Shown in pieces: positions 1 to 8,705 of a stretch of DNA of 64,000 nt. Position 1 is the first letter of the stretch, and each line of letters begins with the position of its first letter. Made by a program: the position numbers and the translations under genes. The notes beneath the pieces were generated by a model that ran no database searches, was not told the origin of the DNA, and saw only the letters and a program-made list of their open reading frames with translations. The DNA comes from Pseudomonas fontis (lineage in GTDB: Bacteria; Pseudomonadota; Gammaproteobacteria; Pseudomonadales; Pseudomonadaceae): NCBI RefSeq assembly GCF_028656955.1, contig NZ_JAMDGY010000020.1, forward strand, positions 124,001 through 188,000. Reading direction: 5' to 3'.

Positions 1-308
1 GCCCAGTGTGCCAGCACTTTGGCCAGGACCAGAAGCGGCAGGGGGTGCGGCGAAAGGACCCACTGTTCGAGTGATCCATCCTCGAAATCACTGCGAAACA
101 GGCCGTCTAGCGAGAGCAGGACGGACAAAAGTGCGGCCACCCAGACTAACCCAGGAGACAAGTTTTGCAACAGTTGAGTCTCGGGGCCGACCGCCAGCGG
201 GAACAATGCGATGACGATGGCGAAGAAAACCAGCGGGTTGGCCAGCTCTGCCGGACGTCGGCAGAGCAAACGCGCCTCACGGCGCAGCAACAGTACAAAG
301 ACACTCAT
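1..308 (-). CDS. ccmB: CcmB, cytochrome c maturation heme-exporter permease (partial, N-terminal part)
   Basis: This is the membrane subunit of the CcmAB(CD) system, which handles heme delivery for c-type cytochrome assembly in the periplasm. Translation from the ATG at 306-308 begins [14 protein letters not shown] and runs through the conserved [10 protein letters not shown] segment into a hydrophobic stretch, as in CcmB. The gene runs off the window edge, so only about 102 residues are visible. Its ATG overlaps the ccmA stop as ATGA, indicating translational coupling. It belongs to a ccm operon unrelated to motility. Confidence 0.9.
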   Translation of the reverse strand, partial: MSVFVLLLRREARLLCRRPAELANPLVFFAIVIALFPLAVGPETQLLQNLSPGLVWVAALLSVLLSLDGLFRSDFEDGSLEQWVLSPHPLPLLVLAKVLAHW

Positions 309-937
309 GCCGCCCACCGCCCCAGGTTGATTTCGCGGTAGCCGCCGGGCTTGTGCCCAAGGCTGTGGTGGGTGGTCAGCACGACCATGCCGCCCTGCTC
401 GCAATGGGCCGCCAGGTGCGCCTCAAGCTGGGCCACGCCTTCCTTGTCGAGCGCAGTGAACGGCTCGTCAAGAATCCACAGCGGTGGGCTGTCCAGGTAC
501 AGCCGGGCCAGCGCGACGCGGCGCTGCTGGCCAGCGGACAGCGTGTGGCAGGCAACGTCCTCGAAACCACGCAGGCCAACCGCGTCCAGGGCCTGCCAGA
601 TGGCCGGGCGCTCGGCTGGCTGATGCAGGGCGCAAAGCCAGGCGAGGTTCTCTTCGGGGCTGAGCAGGTCCTTGATCCCCGCAGCATGGCCGATCCACAG
701 CAACACCTTGGCCAGCTCGCTGCCTTGCTCGGCCAGCGGCTTGCCATTGAGGCGGATCTCGCCGTGGGTCGGGCGCATCAGCCCGCACAGCAGGCGCAGC
801 AGGCTGGTCTTGCCGCTGCCGTTGGGCCCGCTGATCTGCAGCATGTCGCCAGCGCTGAGCTGCAAATCGAGGTTTTCGAAGAGCATTCGCCAGTCACGCT
901 CGCAGGCCAGGCCCACAGCTTCGAGTTGAGGGGTCAC
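305..937 (-). CDS. ccmA: CcmA, ABC transporter ATP-binding protein for cytochrome c maturation
   Basis: CcmA is the cytoplasmic ATPase of the CcmABCDE machinery that releases holo-CcmE (heme chaperone) during cytochrome c biogenesis. The 210-residue protein has Walker A GPNGSGKT (residues 37-44), ABC signature LSAGQQ (133-138) and Walker B LWILDEP (153-159), followed by the H-loop region LTTHH. Length fits the family (about 205-215). The start is a GTG at 935-937 preceded by AAGG about 7 bases upstream. It is divergent from the plus-strand fliK-like gene and overlaps ccmB by 4 bases. Confidence 0.95.
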   Translation of the reverse strand: MTPQLEAVGLACERDWRMLFENLDLQLSAGDMLQISGPNGSGKTSLLRLLCGLMRPTHGEIRLNGKPLAEQGSELAKVLLWIGHAAGIKDLLSPEENLAWLCALHQPAERPAIWQALDAVGLRGFEDVACHTLSAGQQRRVALARLYLDSPPLWILDEPFTALDKEGVAQLEAHLAAHCEQGGMVVLTTHHSLGHKPGGYREINLGRWAA

Positions 938-1070
938 AGGTTCGCCTTATGGTTCGGATGACAGTCTCAAGTCAGTCCCGGAGCGGCCGTTATACTGGAA
1001 ACGGAAACGCGCCTGGCCGCTCTGATCGGGGTGCCGCAGCGCCGCGAGGCGCCCCGAAAGATCGGGCCGC

Positions 1071-1097
1071 ATTATACATGGCATGTCCTACTGCAAA
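1071..1097 (-). promoter_or_regulatory. candidate sigma70 promoter for ccmAB
   Basis: A perfect TATAAT lies at 1071-1076 on the minus strand, about 135 bases upstream of the ccmA GTG. The best -35 candidate is TTTGCA with a short 15-base spacer, so the assignment is weak. It falls in the divergent gap between ccmA and the fliK-like gene. Confidence 0.3.
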
Positions 1098-1125
1098 GAG
1101 GGCTATTTCAACAGGTTGTGACGCG

Positions 1126-2685
1126 ATGACAGGTGAAATCAACAGCCTTGGCCCACAGGCCCCGCTCAATGCGCAGCTGCGCAGCGCCGCCGCCACGGGT
1201 GAACTGCTGCGCCTGCTGCAACCGCAGCCAGGGTTGCTCGCACCGGGCGAGTCGGCGCGCGCCGAAGTACTTTCCCTGCGCCAGATCGGCCAGGACTTCC
1301 AGATGCTGCTCAAGCTGACCCAGGAAAACGGCCGGCAGGTCACGGTGCAGACCAACACTACCCTGCCCTTGCCACAAGGCAGCCAGCTGACCGTGATTCA
1401 GCCATCCCCGGGCAACCTGAGCATCACCTTGCAGCAACTGGCCCGCAACAATGTCGCCACCTTGACGCAACTGGACACCCGCCAACTGCCGGTCGGTACC
1501 CTGCTGCAGGGCAAGGTGATCACCAGCCAGGTATTGGCGCAGCCACCCGGCCAACCGCTGCAATACCGCTCGATGGTGACCCTGCTCAACACGCTTCAGG
1601 CCGGCGCCACGCTGAGCATCGACAGCCCCCGCCCGCTGGCGCTGGGCAGCCTGCTGAGCGCCGTGGTCAAGGGCGAACAGCAACTGTCGTTCGTACCGCT
1701 GACCGGCCGCCAGGACCAGTTGGCCATCTCCCAGAATCTCGGCACCCAGCAATCGCGCCAGGCCTCCTTGCAGGGGCTGCTGAGTAGCCTGAAAAACCTT
1801 GCCACGGATGACAGCCAACCAGCGCAGCTCCGCGTCACGGTCGACAAGCTGCTGGCGAGCCTGCCGGACATCCGCCAGATGGGCGACGCCAAGCGCCTCG
1901 CCCTGGCCTTGAGCAACAGCGGTGCGTTCCTCGAAGCGAAATTGCTGGGTGGCGGTGCGGCCGGCCTGGTACCGGATCTCAAGGCGCAGGTCACGCGCCT
2001 GGTGGCGCAACTGCTGCCCAACGTACCAACATTCAGCCCCAGCGTTGCCGGCGTGGTACCGCAGGCGTTGCCGGGCTTGGTCCGCGCAGCCATGGGCATG
2101 CTCGGCCAGGTCAGTACCCGGCCGAGCCCCGGTGGCTTCCCCCTGCCCTCGCGTTTGCTGCAAAGCATGGAGGGTGAGAGCGACCTGCAACACCTTCTAC
2201 GCCTGGCGGCGGCGGCCATTTCGCGCCTGCAAAGCCATCAGCTGGCCAGCCTGGAGCAGACCGGCACCACTGCCGACGGCAACCTGCAAACCACCTGGCA
2301 ATTGGAGATACCGCTGCGCAATGGGCAAGACTTCATGCCGTTGCAGGTAAAGGTGCAGCGCGAGGAAACCCCGGAGCAGCAGAGCGATCCCGAGCGCGAG
2401 AAACGTGACCCGCTGGAAATGCTCTGGCGGGTGGAGTTGTCGTTCGACCTCTACCCCCTGGGGCCGCTGCAGGTGCAGGCGCAGGTGACCCAGGGCAGCT
2501 TGAGCAGCCAGCTGTGGGCCGAACTGGAAAGCACCGCGCGACTGATTGAAAGCCAGCTGGGTGAGCTGCGTACGCGGCTTGTCGAGCGTGGTTTGAACGT
2601 TGGTGAGCTGTATTGCCACCAAGGCACCCCGCCGCAAGGGCCGCAGACCAAGGTGGAACAACGCTGGGTGGACGAGAACGCATGA
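1126..2685 (+). CDS. FliK-like flagellar hook-length control domain protein (second copy)
   Basis: The predicted protein has about 519 residues and starts MTGEINSLGPQAP at the ATG at 1126; the frame is open further upstream but that part is not protein-like. The N-terminal half is Gln/Leu-rich with little predicted structure. The C-terminal region, with PLGPLQVQAQVTQGSLSSQL followed by a helix LESTARLIESQLGELRTRL, matches the layout of the FliK C-terminal (Flg_hook) domain, where PLG-L-V and a following amphipathic helix are characteristic. A bona fide fliK lies at 23286-24614, so this is a paralogue. Its stop overlaps the next gene's start (ATGA), and that next gene encodes an FlhB-C-like protein. 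The pairing suggests a role in export-substrate switching, but the exact function is unknown. Confidence 0.8.
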   Translation: MTGEINSLGPQAPLNAQLRSAAATGELLRLLQPQPGLLAPGESARAEVLSLRQIGQDFQMLLKLTQENGRQVTVQTNTTLPLPQGSQLTVIQPSPGNLSITLQQLARNNVATLTQLDTRQLPVGTLLQGKVITSQVLAQPPGQPLQYRSMVTLLNTLQAGATLSIDSPRPLALGSLLSAVVKGEQQLSFVPLTGRQDQLAISQNLGTQQSRQASLQGLLSSLKNLATDDSQPAQLRVTVDKLLASLPDIRQMGDAKRLALALSNSGAFLEAKLLGGGAAGLVPDLKAQVTRLVAQLLPNVPTFSPSVAGVVPQALPGLVRAAMGMLGQVSTRPSPGGFPLPSRLLQSMEGESDLQHLLRLAAAAISRLQSHQLASLEQTGTTADGNLQTTWQLEIPLRNGQDFMPLQVKVQREETPEQQSDPEREKRDPLEMLWRVELSFDLYPLGPLQVQAQVTQGSLSSQLWAELESTARLIESQLGELRTRLVERGLNVGELYCHQGTPPQGPQTKVEQRWVDENA

Positions 2686-3020
2686 GCAAGAAGACACCGC
2701 GCCAGGCCATTGCGCTCAACTATGACGGCCAACAGGCCCCGACCTTGACGGCCAAGGGTGACGACGAGTTGGCCGAGGCGATCCTGGCGATTGCCCGCGA
2801 GCATGACGTGCCGATCTACGAGAACGCCGAATTGGTGAAGTTGCTGGCGCGCCTGGAGCTAGGGGATTCGATCCCTGAGGCGCTGTACCTGACGATTGCC
2901 GAGATCATTGCCTTTGCCTGGCAACTCAAGGGCAAGGTGCCGGTGGGCTTCTACGATGAGCCGCCGCAGGAGCGGGACGTGACGCCGGTGTTGCCGTTGC
3001 TGCCCGGATCTGGAAGGTAA
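2682..3020 (+). CDS. FlhB C-terminal-domain-like protein (FhlP/FlhX-type)
   Basis: This 112-residue protein corresponds to the part of FlhB downstream of the NPTH autocleavage site. Its opening AIALNYDGQQAPTLTAKG aligns with AVALKYDAEKGVAPLLLAKG of the FlhB encoded at 17653-18789, and the later helix IPEALYLTIAEIIAFAW aligns with IPQGLYLAVAQVLAYVY. It has no membrane segments and no cleavage motif of its own, so it is a soluble, stand-alone version of the FlhB cytoplasmic subdomain. Free FlhB-C homologues are known in other bacteria (FlhX in Helicobacter, FhlP-like proteins). It overlaps the FliK-like gene by 4 bases, and the two form a two-gene operon that converges on the DUF2802 gene. Confidence 0.88.
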   Translation: MSKKTPRQAIALNYDGQQAPTLTAKGDDELAEAILAIAREHDVPIYENAELVKLLARLELGDSIPEALYLTIAEIIAFAWQLKGKVPVGFYDEPPQERDVTPVLPLLPGSGR

Positions 3021-3040
3021 TGCGCAGATAATGCCGGCCT

Positions 3041-3067
3041 CATCGCTGGCAAGGCCAGCTCCCACAG
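3041..3067. repeat. REP palindrome (inverted partner at 3185-3211)
   Basis: It carries the core GCTGGCAAGGCCAGC flanked by CATC and TCCCACAG, the typical Pseudomonas REP layout. It forms an inverted pair with 3185-3211 in the convergent gap between the FlhB-C-like gene and the DUF2802 gene. Confidence 0.85.
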
Positions 3068-3184
3068 GGCCAGCAGCACATGCATCCTCTGTTGGAGCAG
3101 GTAAGGCCAGCAAACATCCATGAGCACAGAGACCGGTGCCGGACAGTTGCTCCCATACAAAGCAGATTCAGGCAGCGACTACCC

Positions 3185-3211
3185 CTGTGGGAGCCGGCCT
3201 TGCCGGCGATG
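3185..3211. repeat. REP palindrome (inverted partner of 3041-3067)
   Basis: It carries CTGTGGGAGCC followed by the core GGCCTTGCCGGCGATG, in the opposite orientation to the copy at 3041. The two make a REPIN-like doublet with about 117 bases between them. Confidence 0.85.
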
Positions 3212-3235
3212 GGGCTCCAGAGGAGCCCCAACCCA

Positions 3236-3628
3236 TCAAGTACGATGCAACTTGCTCATCAATTCCGCCTCAGCCTGGGTCAAGCCACACGACTGGGTCA
3301 GTTCATCGACGCTGGCGCCCATCCCCACCAACCGCTCCGCCTGAGCAAACGACAGGCTGTTAGGGTCACGTTGTTCCAGTTGCAGCATTTTGTCCGGCAA
3401 CGGCGCCACCACCGCACGCAACTCGTGCAACTGCTCGCCCATGCGCACCGAACCGTTCTGATAGTCGTCCAGGCGCTTGCCCAAGTCCTTGAGGCGCTGA
3501 TCGCGCAGCGCATCCCCTTGGGCCTGTTGCGAGGCCAGCTCGCGCTGGCGCTTGACGTAGCCATAGCCCAGCCACAGGCTCACCGCCCACAACAGCGCCA
3601 GAAACAGGACTGCAAGCTCAAGAATCAA
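3236..3628 (-). CDS. DUF2802 domain protein at the end of the chemotaxis operon
   Basis: This is a 130-residue protein with one N-terminal membrane segment (ILELAVLFLALLWAVSLWL), then a coiled-coil-like charged region and a C-terminal helical segment (SLSFAQAERLVGMGASVDELTQ) that resembles a small HTH-type helical bundle. This is the DUF2802 architecture found after cheW in pseudomonads. The only available start is a TTG at 3626-3628, just after the cheW stop, with GGAG 10 bases upstream inside cheW. Its function is unknown; the position suggests a link to chemosensory or polar membrane organisation. Confidence 0.8.
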   Translation of the reverse strand: MILELAVLFLALLWAVSLWLGYGYVKRQRELASQQAQGDALRDQRLKDLGKRLDDYQNGSVRMGEQLHELRAVVAPLPDKMLQLEQRDPNSLSFAQAERLVGMGASVDELTQSCGLTQAEAELMSKLHRT

Positions 3629-3629
3629 C

Positions 3630-4109
3630 TCAGATGTTCTCCAGCTCGGACCACTCTTCCTCGGTCATCATCTTGTCCAACTCGACCAGGATCAGCAGTT
3701 CGTTGTTCTTGTTGCACACGCCCTGGATGAACTTGGCCGACTCTTCGTTGCCAACGTTCGGCGCGGTCTCGATCTCGGACTGGCGCAGGTAAACCACTTC
3801 CGCCACGCTGTCGACCAGGATACCGACCACTTGCTTGTCGGCCTCGATGATCACGATACGGGTGTTGTCGGTGATTTCGGTGGACATCAGGCCAAAGCGC
3901 TGGCGGGTGTCGATCACGGTCACGACGTTACCGCGCAGGTTGATGATGCCCAGCACATAGCTTGGCGCACCCGGCACCGGGGCGATCTCGGTGTAGCGCA
4001 GTACTTCCTGCACCTGCATCACGTTGATGCCGTAGGACTCGTTGTCCAGCTTGAAGGTGACCCATTGCAGGATCGGATCTTCGGAACCCTGTGCAGATGT
4101 CTTTTTCAT
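3630..4109 (-). CDS. cheW: CheW, chemotaxis coupling protein
   Basis: CheW bridges chemoreceptor tips and the kinase CheA in the chemosensory array. The 159-residue protein is a single CheW domain, with MQVQEVLRYTEIAPVPGAPSY and GIINLRGNVVTVIDTRQRFG as its signature strands. The start at 4107-4109 (MKKTSAQGSED) is chosen over an upstream alternative because AGGGGA lies just in front of it. It follows the ParP-like gene by 64 bases and ends a long che/mot operon. Confidence 0.96.
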   Translation of the reverse strand: MKKTSAQGSEDPILQWVTFKLDNESYGINVMQVQEVLRYTEIAPVPGAPSYVLGIINLRGNVVTVIDTRQRFGLMSTEITDNTRIVIIEADKQVVGILVDSVAEVVYLRQSEIETAPNVGNEESAKFIQGVCNKNNELLILVELDKMMTEEEWSELENI

Positions 4110-4173
4110 TCCCCTAACCCTCAAAGTCCGCCGTCGGCGGTGTGCTCAGTGCGATCGCGACAGGCGCGACCGA

Positions 4174-5079
4174 TCATTTATGGGTGTGCTGCATCTGCTT
4201 GACCGCCCCGCTGGCGATCAACTCGGCCAGTTCGGACACGTCGAGCAATGCACACATGTGTTCAATTACCGTACCGGCCAACCATGGCCGCTGGCCACGC
4301 TGGGTGCGCCACTTGATCTCGCTCGGGTCCAGGCGCAGCGAACGGCTGACCTGATGCACCGCCAGCCCCCACTCGTAGCCCTGAACCGAAATCACGTACT
4401 GCAGGCCCTGGCGGAAATCCTCGCGGTAGCGGTCGGGCATGACCCAACGCGCCGTGTCGAGCACCTTCAGGTTGCCGGCCTGGCTGGGCAGGATGCCCAG
4501 GAACCAGTCCGGCTGACCGAACAGCGGGGTCAGTTCATGCCCCGCCAGCGAATAAATAGAGCCCAGGCACACCAGCGGCACGGCCAGGGTCAGCCCGGCC
4601 ACGTCGAACAGCAGGCACTCGAACGGCTCGGCAGCCCAGGATGGCCGCCCGTCGACGCTTGTCGGCGGCGTCGGTGGCGTGACGGCCGGTGGCAAGTGCA
4701 CCTCCACCAGCGGCTCGACTGGCACCAGCGCGGCAACCGTGGCCTCGACGATGATTTCCACCACCGGCTCGGCGACCACCTCCAGTGCGGGCGCTGCCAC
4801 AGGCATCAGCAACCGTGTCGGCTCGGCAAAGGTCGTAGCCTTGGCCACTGCCACCGGGTGCGGCTGGCGCTGGGCATCACGCACCTGCTCTTCGAGCACG
4901 GCGGCCTGGAACTCGTCCAGCACTGCCGGCGCTTCGACAACCGCAGCGGGCTCGGCCACCACCGCCTGGGCGACCGCTACCGGCGGCTCCAGTTCTTGCG
5001 TGGCTTCCTGCAGCAAACTGTCGAGGTAAGACTGCAGGGCCATTTGCGGCTTGAGGGCGGCGTGCTGTGCAGGGGTCAT
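4174..5079 (-). CDS. parP: ParP-like CheW-domain protein (polar chemosensory array)
   Basis: The 301-residue protein has three parts: a conserved N-terminal stretch with LQSYLDSLLQEATQELE, a long Ala/Val/Pro/Glu-rich linker (about residues 35-140), and a C-terminal CheW domain (about 150-295) containing FECLLFDVAGLTLAVPL and DRYREDFRQGLQYVI. This matches ParP, which in Vibrio and pseudomonads stabilises CheA/ParC at the cell pole. The upstream ParA-type gene overlaps its start by one base (TGATG), as parC and parP do in those genomes. The function is inferred from homology and synteny. Confidence 0.85.
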   Translation of the reverse strand: MTPAQHAALKPQMALQSYLDSLLQEATQELEPPVAVAQAVVAEPAAVVEAPAVLDEFQAAVLEEQVRDAQRQPHPVAVAKATTFAEPTRLLMPVAAPALEVVAEPVVEIIVEATVAALVPVEPLVEVHLPPAVTPPTPPTSVDGRPSWAAEPFECLLFDVAGLTLAVPLVCLGSIYSLAGHELTPLFGQPDWFLGILPSQAGNLKVLDTARWVMPDRYREDFRQGLQYVISVQGYEWGLAVHQVSRSLRLDPSEIKWRTQRGQRPWLAGTVIEHMCALLDVSELAELIASGAVKQMQHTHK

Positions 5080-5867
5080 CAGGCCACCTGCGCGACAGCG
5101 TTCTGCGTCAGCAGATGCTTGAGCAGCGCCCGGTAGGCGATCACGCCACGGCTCTTGCCGTCGAACTGCGAAGGGGTCAGGCCCGCCCGGCTGGCGTCAC
5201 GCAGGCGCGTGTCGATCGGGATGTAGCCCTGCCAGATGTTCTCGGGATAGGCATCGCGCAGCACCCGCAGGGTACCCATCGAGGCCTGGGTCCGACGGTC
5301 GAACAGGGTCGGGACGATGTGGTACGGCAACGCCTGCTTGCGCGAGCGGTTGACCATCGCCAGGGTGCCGACCATGCGCTCCAGGCCCTTGACTGCGAGG
5401 TATTCGGTTTGCACCGGGATCACCAACTGCTGGCTGGCCGCCAGCGCGTTGACCATCAGCACGCCGAGCAACGGCGGGCTGTCGATGATGGCGTAGTCGA
5501 AGTCCTGCCACAGCTGCGCCAGACTCTTGGCGATTACCAGGCCCAGGCCACTCTGCCCCGGCGACTGGCGCTCGAGCACGGCCAGGGCGGTACTCGAGGG
5601 CAACAGCGAGATATTCTGGTCACTGGTCGGCAGCAGCAACTGCCCCGGCAAGCCTTCCGGCACCGTGCCCTTGTGCAGGAACAGATCGAAGCTGCTGTGT
5701 TCCAGGGTGTCGGGGTTATGCCCGAAATAACTGGTCATGGACCCGTGCGGGTCGAGGTCGACCACGACCACGCGCTTGCCCGCCTCAGCCAGCAAACCGG
5801 CCAGAGCGATGGAAGTGGTGGTCTTGCCGACGCCACCTTTTTGATTGGCTACTGCCCAGACTCTCAT
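5079..5867 (-). CDS. ParC-like ParA-family ATPase (chemosensory array partitioning)
   Basis: This 262-residue ParA/MinD-type ATPase has a deviant Walker A KGGVGKTTT near the N-terminus (residues 10-18), and FDYAIIDSPPLLGVL is the Walker A' / B region. The start at 5865-5867 (MRVWAVANQ) is set by a strong GGGAGGAAG upstream; the frame upstream is open but unlike the family. Beside parP and cheW it matches the ParC protein that places chemotaxis arrays at the pole (not the topoisomerase subunit of the same name). It is distinct from FleN at 12976-13809. Confidence 0.88.
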   Translation of the reverse strand: MRVWAVANQKGGVGKTTTSIALAGLLAEAGKRVVVVDLDPHGSMTSYFGHNPDTLEHSSFDLFLHKGTVPEGLPGQLLLPTSDQNISLLPSSTALAVLERQSPGQSGLGLVIAKSLAQLWQDFDYAIIDSPPLLGVLMVNALAASQQLVIPVQTEYLAVKGLERMVGTLAMVNRSRKQALPYHIVPTLFDRRTQASMGTLRVLRDAYPENIWQGYIPIDTRLRDASRAGLTPSQFDGKSRGVIAYRALLKHLLTQNAVAQVA

Positions 5868-5910
5868 TGCGCTGCTTCCTCCCGGTCGGGGTAGACCGCG
5901 CCGGGATCGA

Positions 5911-6798
5911 TTAAAAGGTCGACGACGGAGAATTGACGGGATTGCGCCCGGCCGTCGGTGATACCACTGGCGGTGCAGTTTGTGTGCCAGCGCGCTTGAG
6001 TGCCGCATCTGGCGTGGCATTGGCGCTGCCGGTGCCGGTCAGGCTGCGGCGCACTTCAAGGTTGCGCGAGATTACCAGCACCACCCGACGATTGCGCGCC
6101 CGGCCTTCGGCGCTGTCATTACCGCTGATCGGCTGGAACTCACCATACCCCACCGAGGCCATGCGTGCCGGGTTGACCCCTTCCATCGCCAGCAGGCGCA
6201 CGATGCTCGCCGCGCGTGCCGAAGACAGCTCCCAGTTGGTCGGGTACTGCGCCGTGCGGATCGGCAGGTCGTCGGTGAAACCTTCGACGTGCACCGGGTT
6301 GGCGAACGGCTTGAGGATCCTCGCCACCTTCTCGATGATGTTGAACGCGACATCGCTGGGCATGGCATCACCGCTGCCAAACAGCAGCGAGGAGTTGAGC
6401 TCGATCTCGACCCACAGCTCGTTGCCACGCACGGTCATCTGGTTGGATTTGATCAGGTCGCCGAAGGCATCGCGGACATCGTCGGTGATGGTTTTCAGCG
6501 GGTCGACCGAGGTCTGCGCCAGGCCGGCATCCACCTGCTCGCTGTCCTTGATCAAGGGCTCGGCCGGTTTGACCGTCAGCGGGCGCTCATCACCGATCGG
6601 GATCGGCCGCATGCTTTTCTCGGGGTCGTTGAATACCCCGATCAAGGCTTGGGAGAGGATCTTGTACTTGCCTTCGTTGATCGAGGAGATCGAATACATG
6701 ACCACGAAAAAGGCGAACAGCAAGGTGATGAAGTCCGCGTAGGACACCAGCCAGCGTTCGTGATTTTCATGTTCCTCAGGGGGGCGACGACGGGCCAT
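5911..6798 (-). CDS. motD: MotD, flagellar stator B-subunit
   Basis: MotD is the peptidoglycan-binding partner of MotC in the second stator of pseudomonads, important for swarming and high-load swimming. The 295-residue protein has an N-terminal RRPPEEHENHERWLVSY segment, a single membrane helix with the proton-carrying Asp in YADFITLLFAFF (Asp22), and a periplasmic OmpA-like domain (about 140-260) with VEGFTDDLPIRT and the GEFQP/NRRVVLVI motifs. It has a long low-complexity C-terminal tail. The gene is 3 bases downstream of motC. Confidence 0.95.
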   Translation of the reverse strand: MARRRPPEEHENHERWLVSYADFITLLFAFFVVMYSISSINEGKYKILSQALIGVFNDPEKSMRPIPIGDERPLTVKPAEPLIKDSEQVDAGLAQTSVDPLKTITDDVRDAFGDLIKSNQMTVRGNELWVEIELNSSLLFGSGDAMPSDVAFNIIEKVARILKPFANPVHVEGFTDDLPIRTAQYPTNWELSSARAASIVRLLAMEGVNPARMASVGYGEFQPISGNDSAEGRARNRRVVLVISRNLEVRRSLTGTGSANATPDAALKRAGTQTAPPVVSPTAGRNPVNSPSSTF

Positions 6799-6801
6799 GC
6801 G

Positions 6802-7542
6802 TTACTCCATGAAGCCCTGAAGCTTCAGTTCGATCGAACGCGGGTTCTCGCCTTCGGCAATCGACAGCAGGCCTTCCAGGAGCATCTCCCGGTAGCGCGA
6901 CTGGCGCAGGGCAATCGCCTTGAGCTTGCTGGCAATCGGCAGCAGGATCAGGTTGGCACTGGCCACGCCATAGATGGTCGCGACAAAGGCCACGGCAATA
7001 CCGTTACCCAGTTGCGAAGGGTCGGCCAGGTTGCCCATGACGTGAATCAGGCCCATGACCGCACCAATGATACCGATGGTCGGCGCGTAGCCGCCCATGC
7101 TCTCGAACACCTTGGCCGCCTGGATATCACGGCTTTCCTGGGTGTAGAAGTCCACCTCCAGGATGCTGCGGATGGCTTCCGGCTCGGCGCCGTCGACCAG
7201 CAGTTGCAGGCCCTTGCGCGCGTACGGGTCAGGCTCGGCATCAGCCACGCCTTCCAGGCCCAGCAGGCCTTCCTTGCGTGCGGTGAGGCTCCAGTTGACG
7301 ACGCGGTCGATACCGCCGGCCAGGTCAACCCGTGGCGGGAAGAGGATCCAGCGCACGATCTGCATCGCGCGCTTGAATGAGCTCAACGGCGATTGCAGCA
7401 ATGCCGCAGCCAGGGTACCGCCGAGCACGATCAGTGCAGCAGGCCCGTTGACCAGCGCGGACAGGTGACCACCCTCAAGGGCATTGCCGCCGATAATCGC
7501 GACAAAGGCCAGGATGATCCCGATAAGGCTCAAGACATCCAT
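6802..7542 (-). CDS. motC: MotC, flagellar stator A-subunit
   Basis: MotC is an integral membrane stator subunit of the MotA/ExbB type with four predicted membrane segments. The 246-residue length equals that of the P. aeruginosa protein as I remember it. Visible features are the first helix VLSLIGIILAFVAIIGGNALEGG and the conserved Pro-rich region MGGYAPTIGIIGAVMGLIHVMG. The start is the ATG at 7540-7542 (MDVLSLIG), which overlaps the cheB stop as TGATG; an upstream GTG is less likely. Confidence 0.95.
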   Translation of the reverse strand: MDVLSLIGIILAFVAIIGGNALEGGHLSALVNGPAALIVLGGTLAAALLQSPLSSFKRAMQIVRWILFPPRVDLAGGIDRVVNWSLTARKEGLLGLEGVADAEPDPYARKGLQLLVDGAEPEAIRSILEVDFYTQESRDIQAAKVFESMGGYAPTIGIIGAVMGLIHVMGNLADPSQLGNGIAVAFVATIYGVASANLILLPIASKLKAIALRQSRYREMLLEGLLSIAEGENPRSIELKLQGFME

Positions 7543-8660
7543 CAGACGCACGCCTCGACCAGGTGCCGACCGATATCATCGAGCCCGTACACCGCGTCGG
7601 CGAGGTTGGCTTTGACGATGGCCATCGGCATGCCGTAGATCACGCAGCTGGCTTCATCCTGGGCCCACACCTGGCTGCCGCCCTGCTTGAGCAGGCGCGC
7701 GCCTTCGCGGCCGTCCGCGCCCATGCCGGTCAGCACCACGGCCAACACCTTGTCACCGTAGGACTTGGCTGCCGAACCGAAGGTGATATCCACGCAAGGC
7801 TTGTAGTTCAGGCGCTCATCGCCCGGGAGGATTTTCACCGTGCCGCGCGCATCGACCATCATCTGCTTGCCACCCGGGGCCAGCAGCGCCAGGCCAGGGC
7901 GCAGCACGTCACCGTCCTCGGCTTCCTTGACGCTGATCTTGCACAGCTTGTCGAGGCGCTCGGCGAAGGCCTTGGTGAACGCAGCCGGCATGTGCTGGAT
8001 CAGCACGATAGGCGCCGGGAAATTGGCTGGTAGCTGGGTCAGTACCCGCTGCAGCGCCACAGGACCGCCGGTGGAGGTGCCAATGGCGAGCAATTTGTAG
8101 GATTTGCGCTTGGGCGCCGGCGAATGCACCGGGGCCGCCGCACGGGCAGGCGCCGGCGCCGGAGTACGTGCCGGGCTTGGCGTCGACAGGCTGTTCAGGC
8201 TCGGCTGCGCGGTTGGCGCAGGCGTTGCCGCCGGGGCACTGGCGTAGCTGCTGAAACGACGGTTGCTGCGCGAGATGGTATGCACCTTCTCGCACAGCAT
8301 CTGCTTGACCTTCTCGGGATTGCGCGAGATGTCCTCGAAGTTCTTCGGCAGGTAATCCACCGCACCGGCATCCAGCGCGTCGAGGGTGACGCGGGCGCCT
8401 TCGTGGGTCAGCGAGGAGAACATCAGCACCGGGGTCGGGCAGCGCTGCATGATATGACGGACTGCGGTGATGCCATCCATCATGGGCATTTCATAGTCCA
8501 TGGTGATGACATCAGGCTTGAGCGACAGTGCTTGGTCGATCGCTTCCTTGCCGTTGGTCGCGGTACCCACAACCTGGATAGTCGGGTCCGCTGAAAGAAT
8601 TTCCGAGACGCGGCGGCGGAAGAAACCGGAATCATCCACCACCAGGACCTTGACTGCCAT
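7542..8660 (-). CDS. cheB: CheB, chemoreceptor protein-glutamate methylesterase
   Basis: CheB demethylates chemoreceptors during adaptation and is activated when CheA phosphorylates it. The 372-residue protein has an N-terminal receiver domain with acceptor Asp55 in VITMDYEMP, a Pro/Ala-rich linker (about 140-185), and a C-terminal esterase domain with Ser196 (GTSTGG), His223 (IQHMP) and Asp316 (MGADGREG) as the catalytic triad. The ATG at 8658-8660 ([10 protein letters not shown]) with GGAG 6 bases upstream is preferred to a GTG two codons earlier. It lies between cheA and motC. Confidence 0.96.
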   Translation of the reverse strand: MAVKVLVVDDSGFFRRRVSEILSADPTIQVVGTATNGKEAIDQALSLKPDVITMDYEMPMMDGITAVRHIMQRCPTPVLMFSSLTHEGARVTLDALDAGAVDYLPKNFEDISRNPEKVKQMLCEKVHTISRSNRRFSSYASAPAATPAPTAQPSLNSLSTPSPARTPAPAPARAAAPVHSPAPKRKSYKLLAIGTSTGGPVALQRVLTQLPANFPAPIVLIQHMPAAFTKAFAERLDKLCKISVKEAEDGDVLRPGLALLAPGGKQMMVDARGTVKILPGDERLNYKPCVDITFGSAAKSYGDKVLAVVLTGMGADGREGARLLKQGGSQVWAQDEASCVIYGMPMAIVKANLADAVYGLDDIGRHLVEACV

Positions 8661-8705
8661 AAACACTCCATTAGGGGGCGCGACCGGACGGCCGCGCCAC
8701 CGGGA

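Noticed and set aside
991..996. TATACT as a sigma70 -10 box for the FliK-like gene
   Set aside because: No acceptable -35 hexamer lies 16-18 bases upstream, so it was not reported as a promoter.
949..1125. In-frame extension upstream of the FliK-like gene
   Set aside because: The 59 extra codons are Arg/Pro/Ala-rich and overlap the divergent promoter region; the ATG at 1126 gives a natural start.
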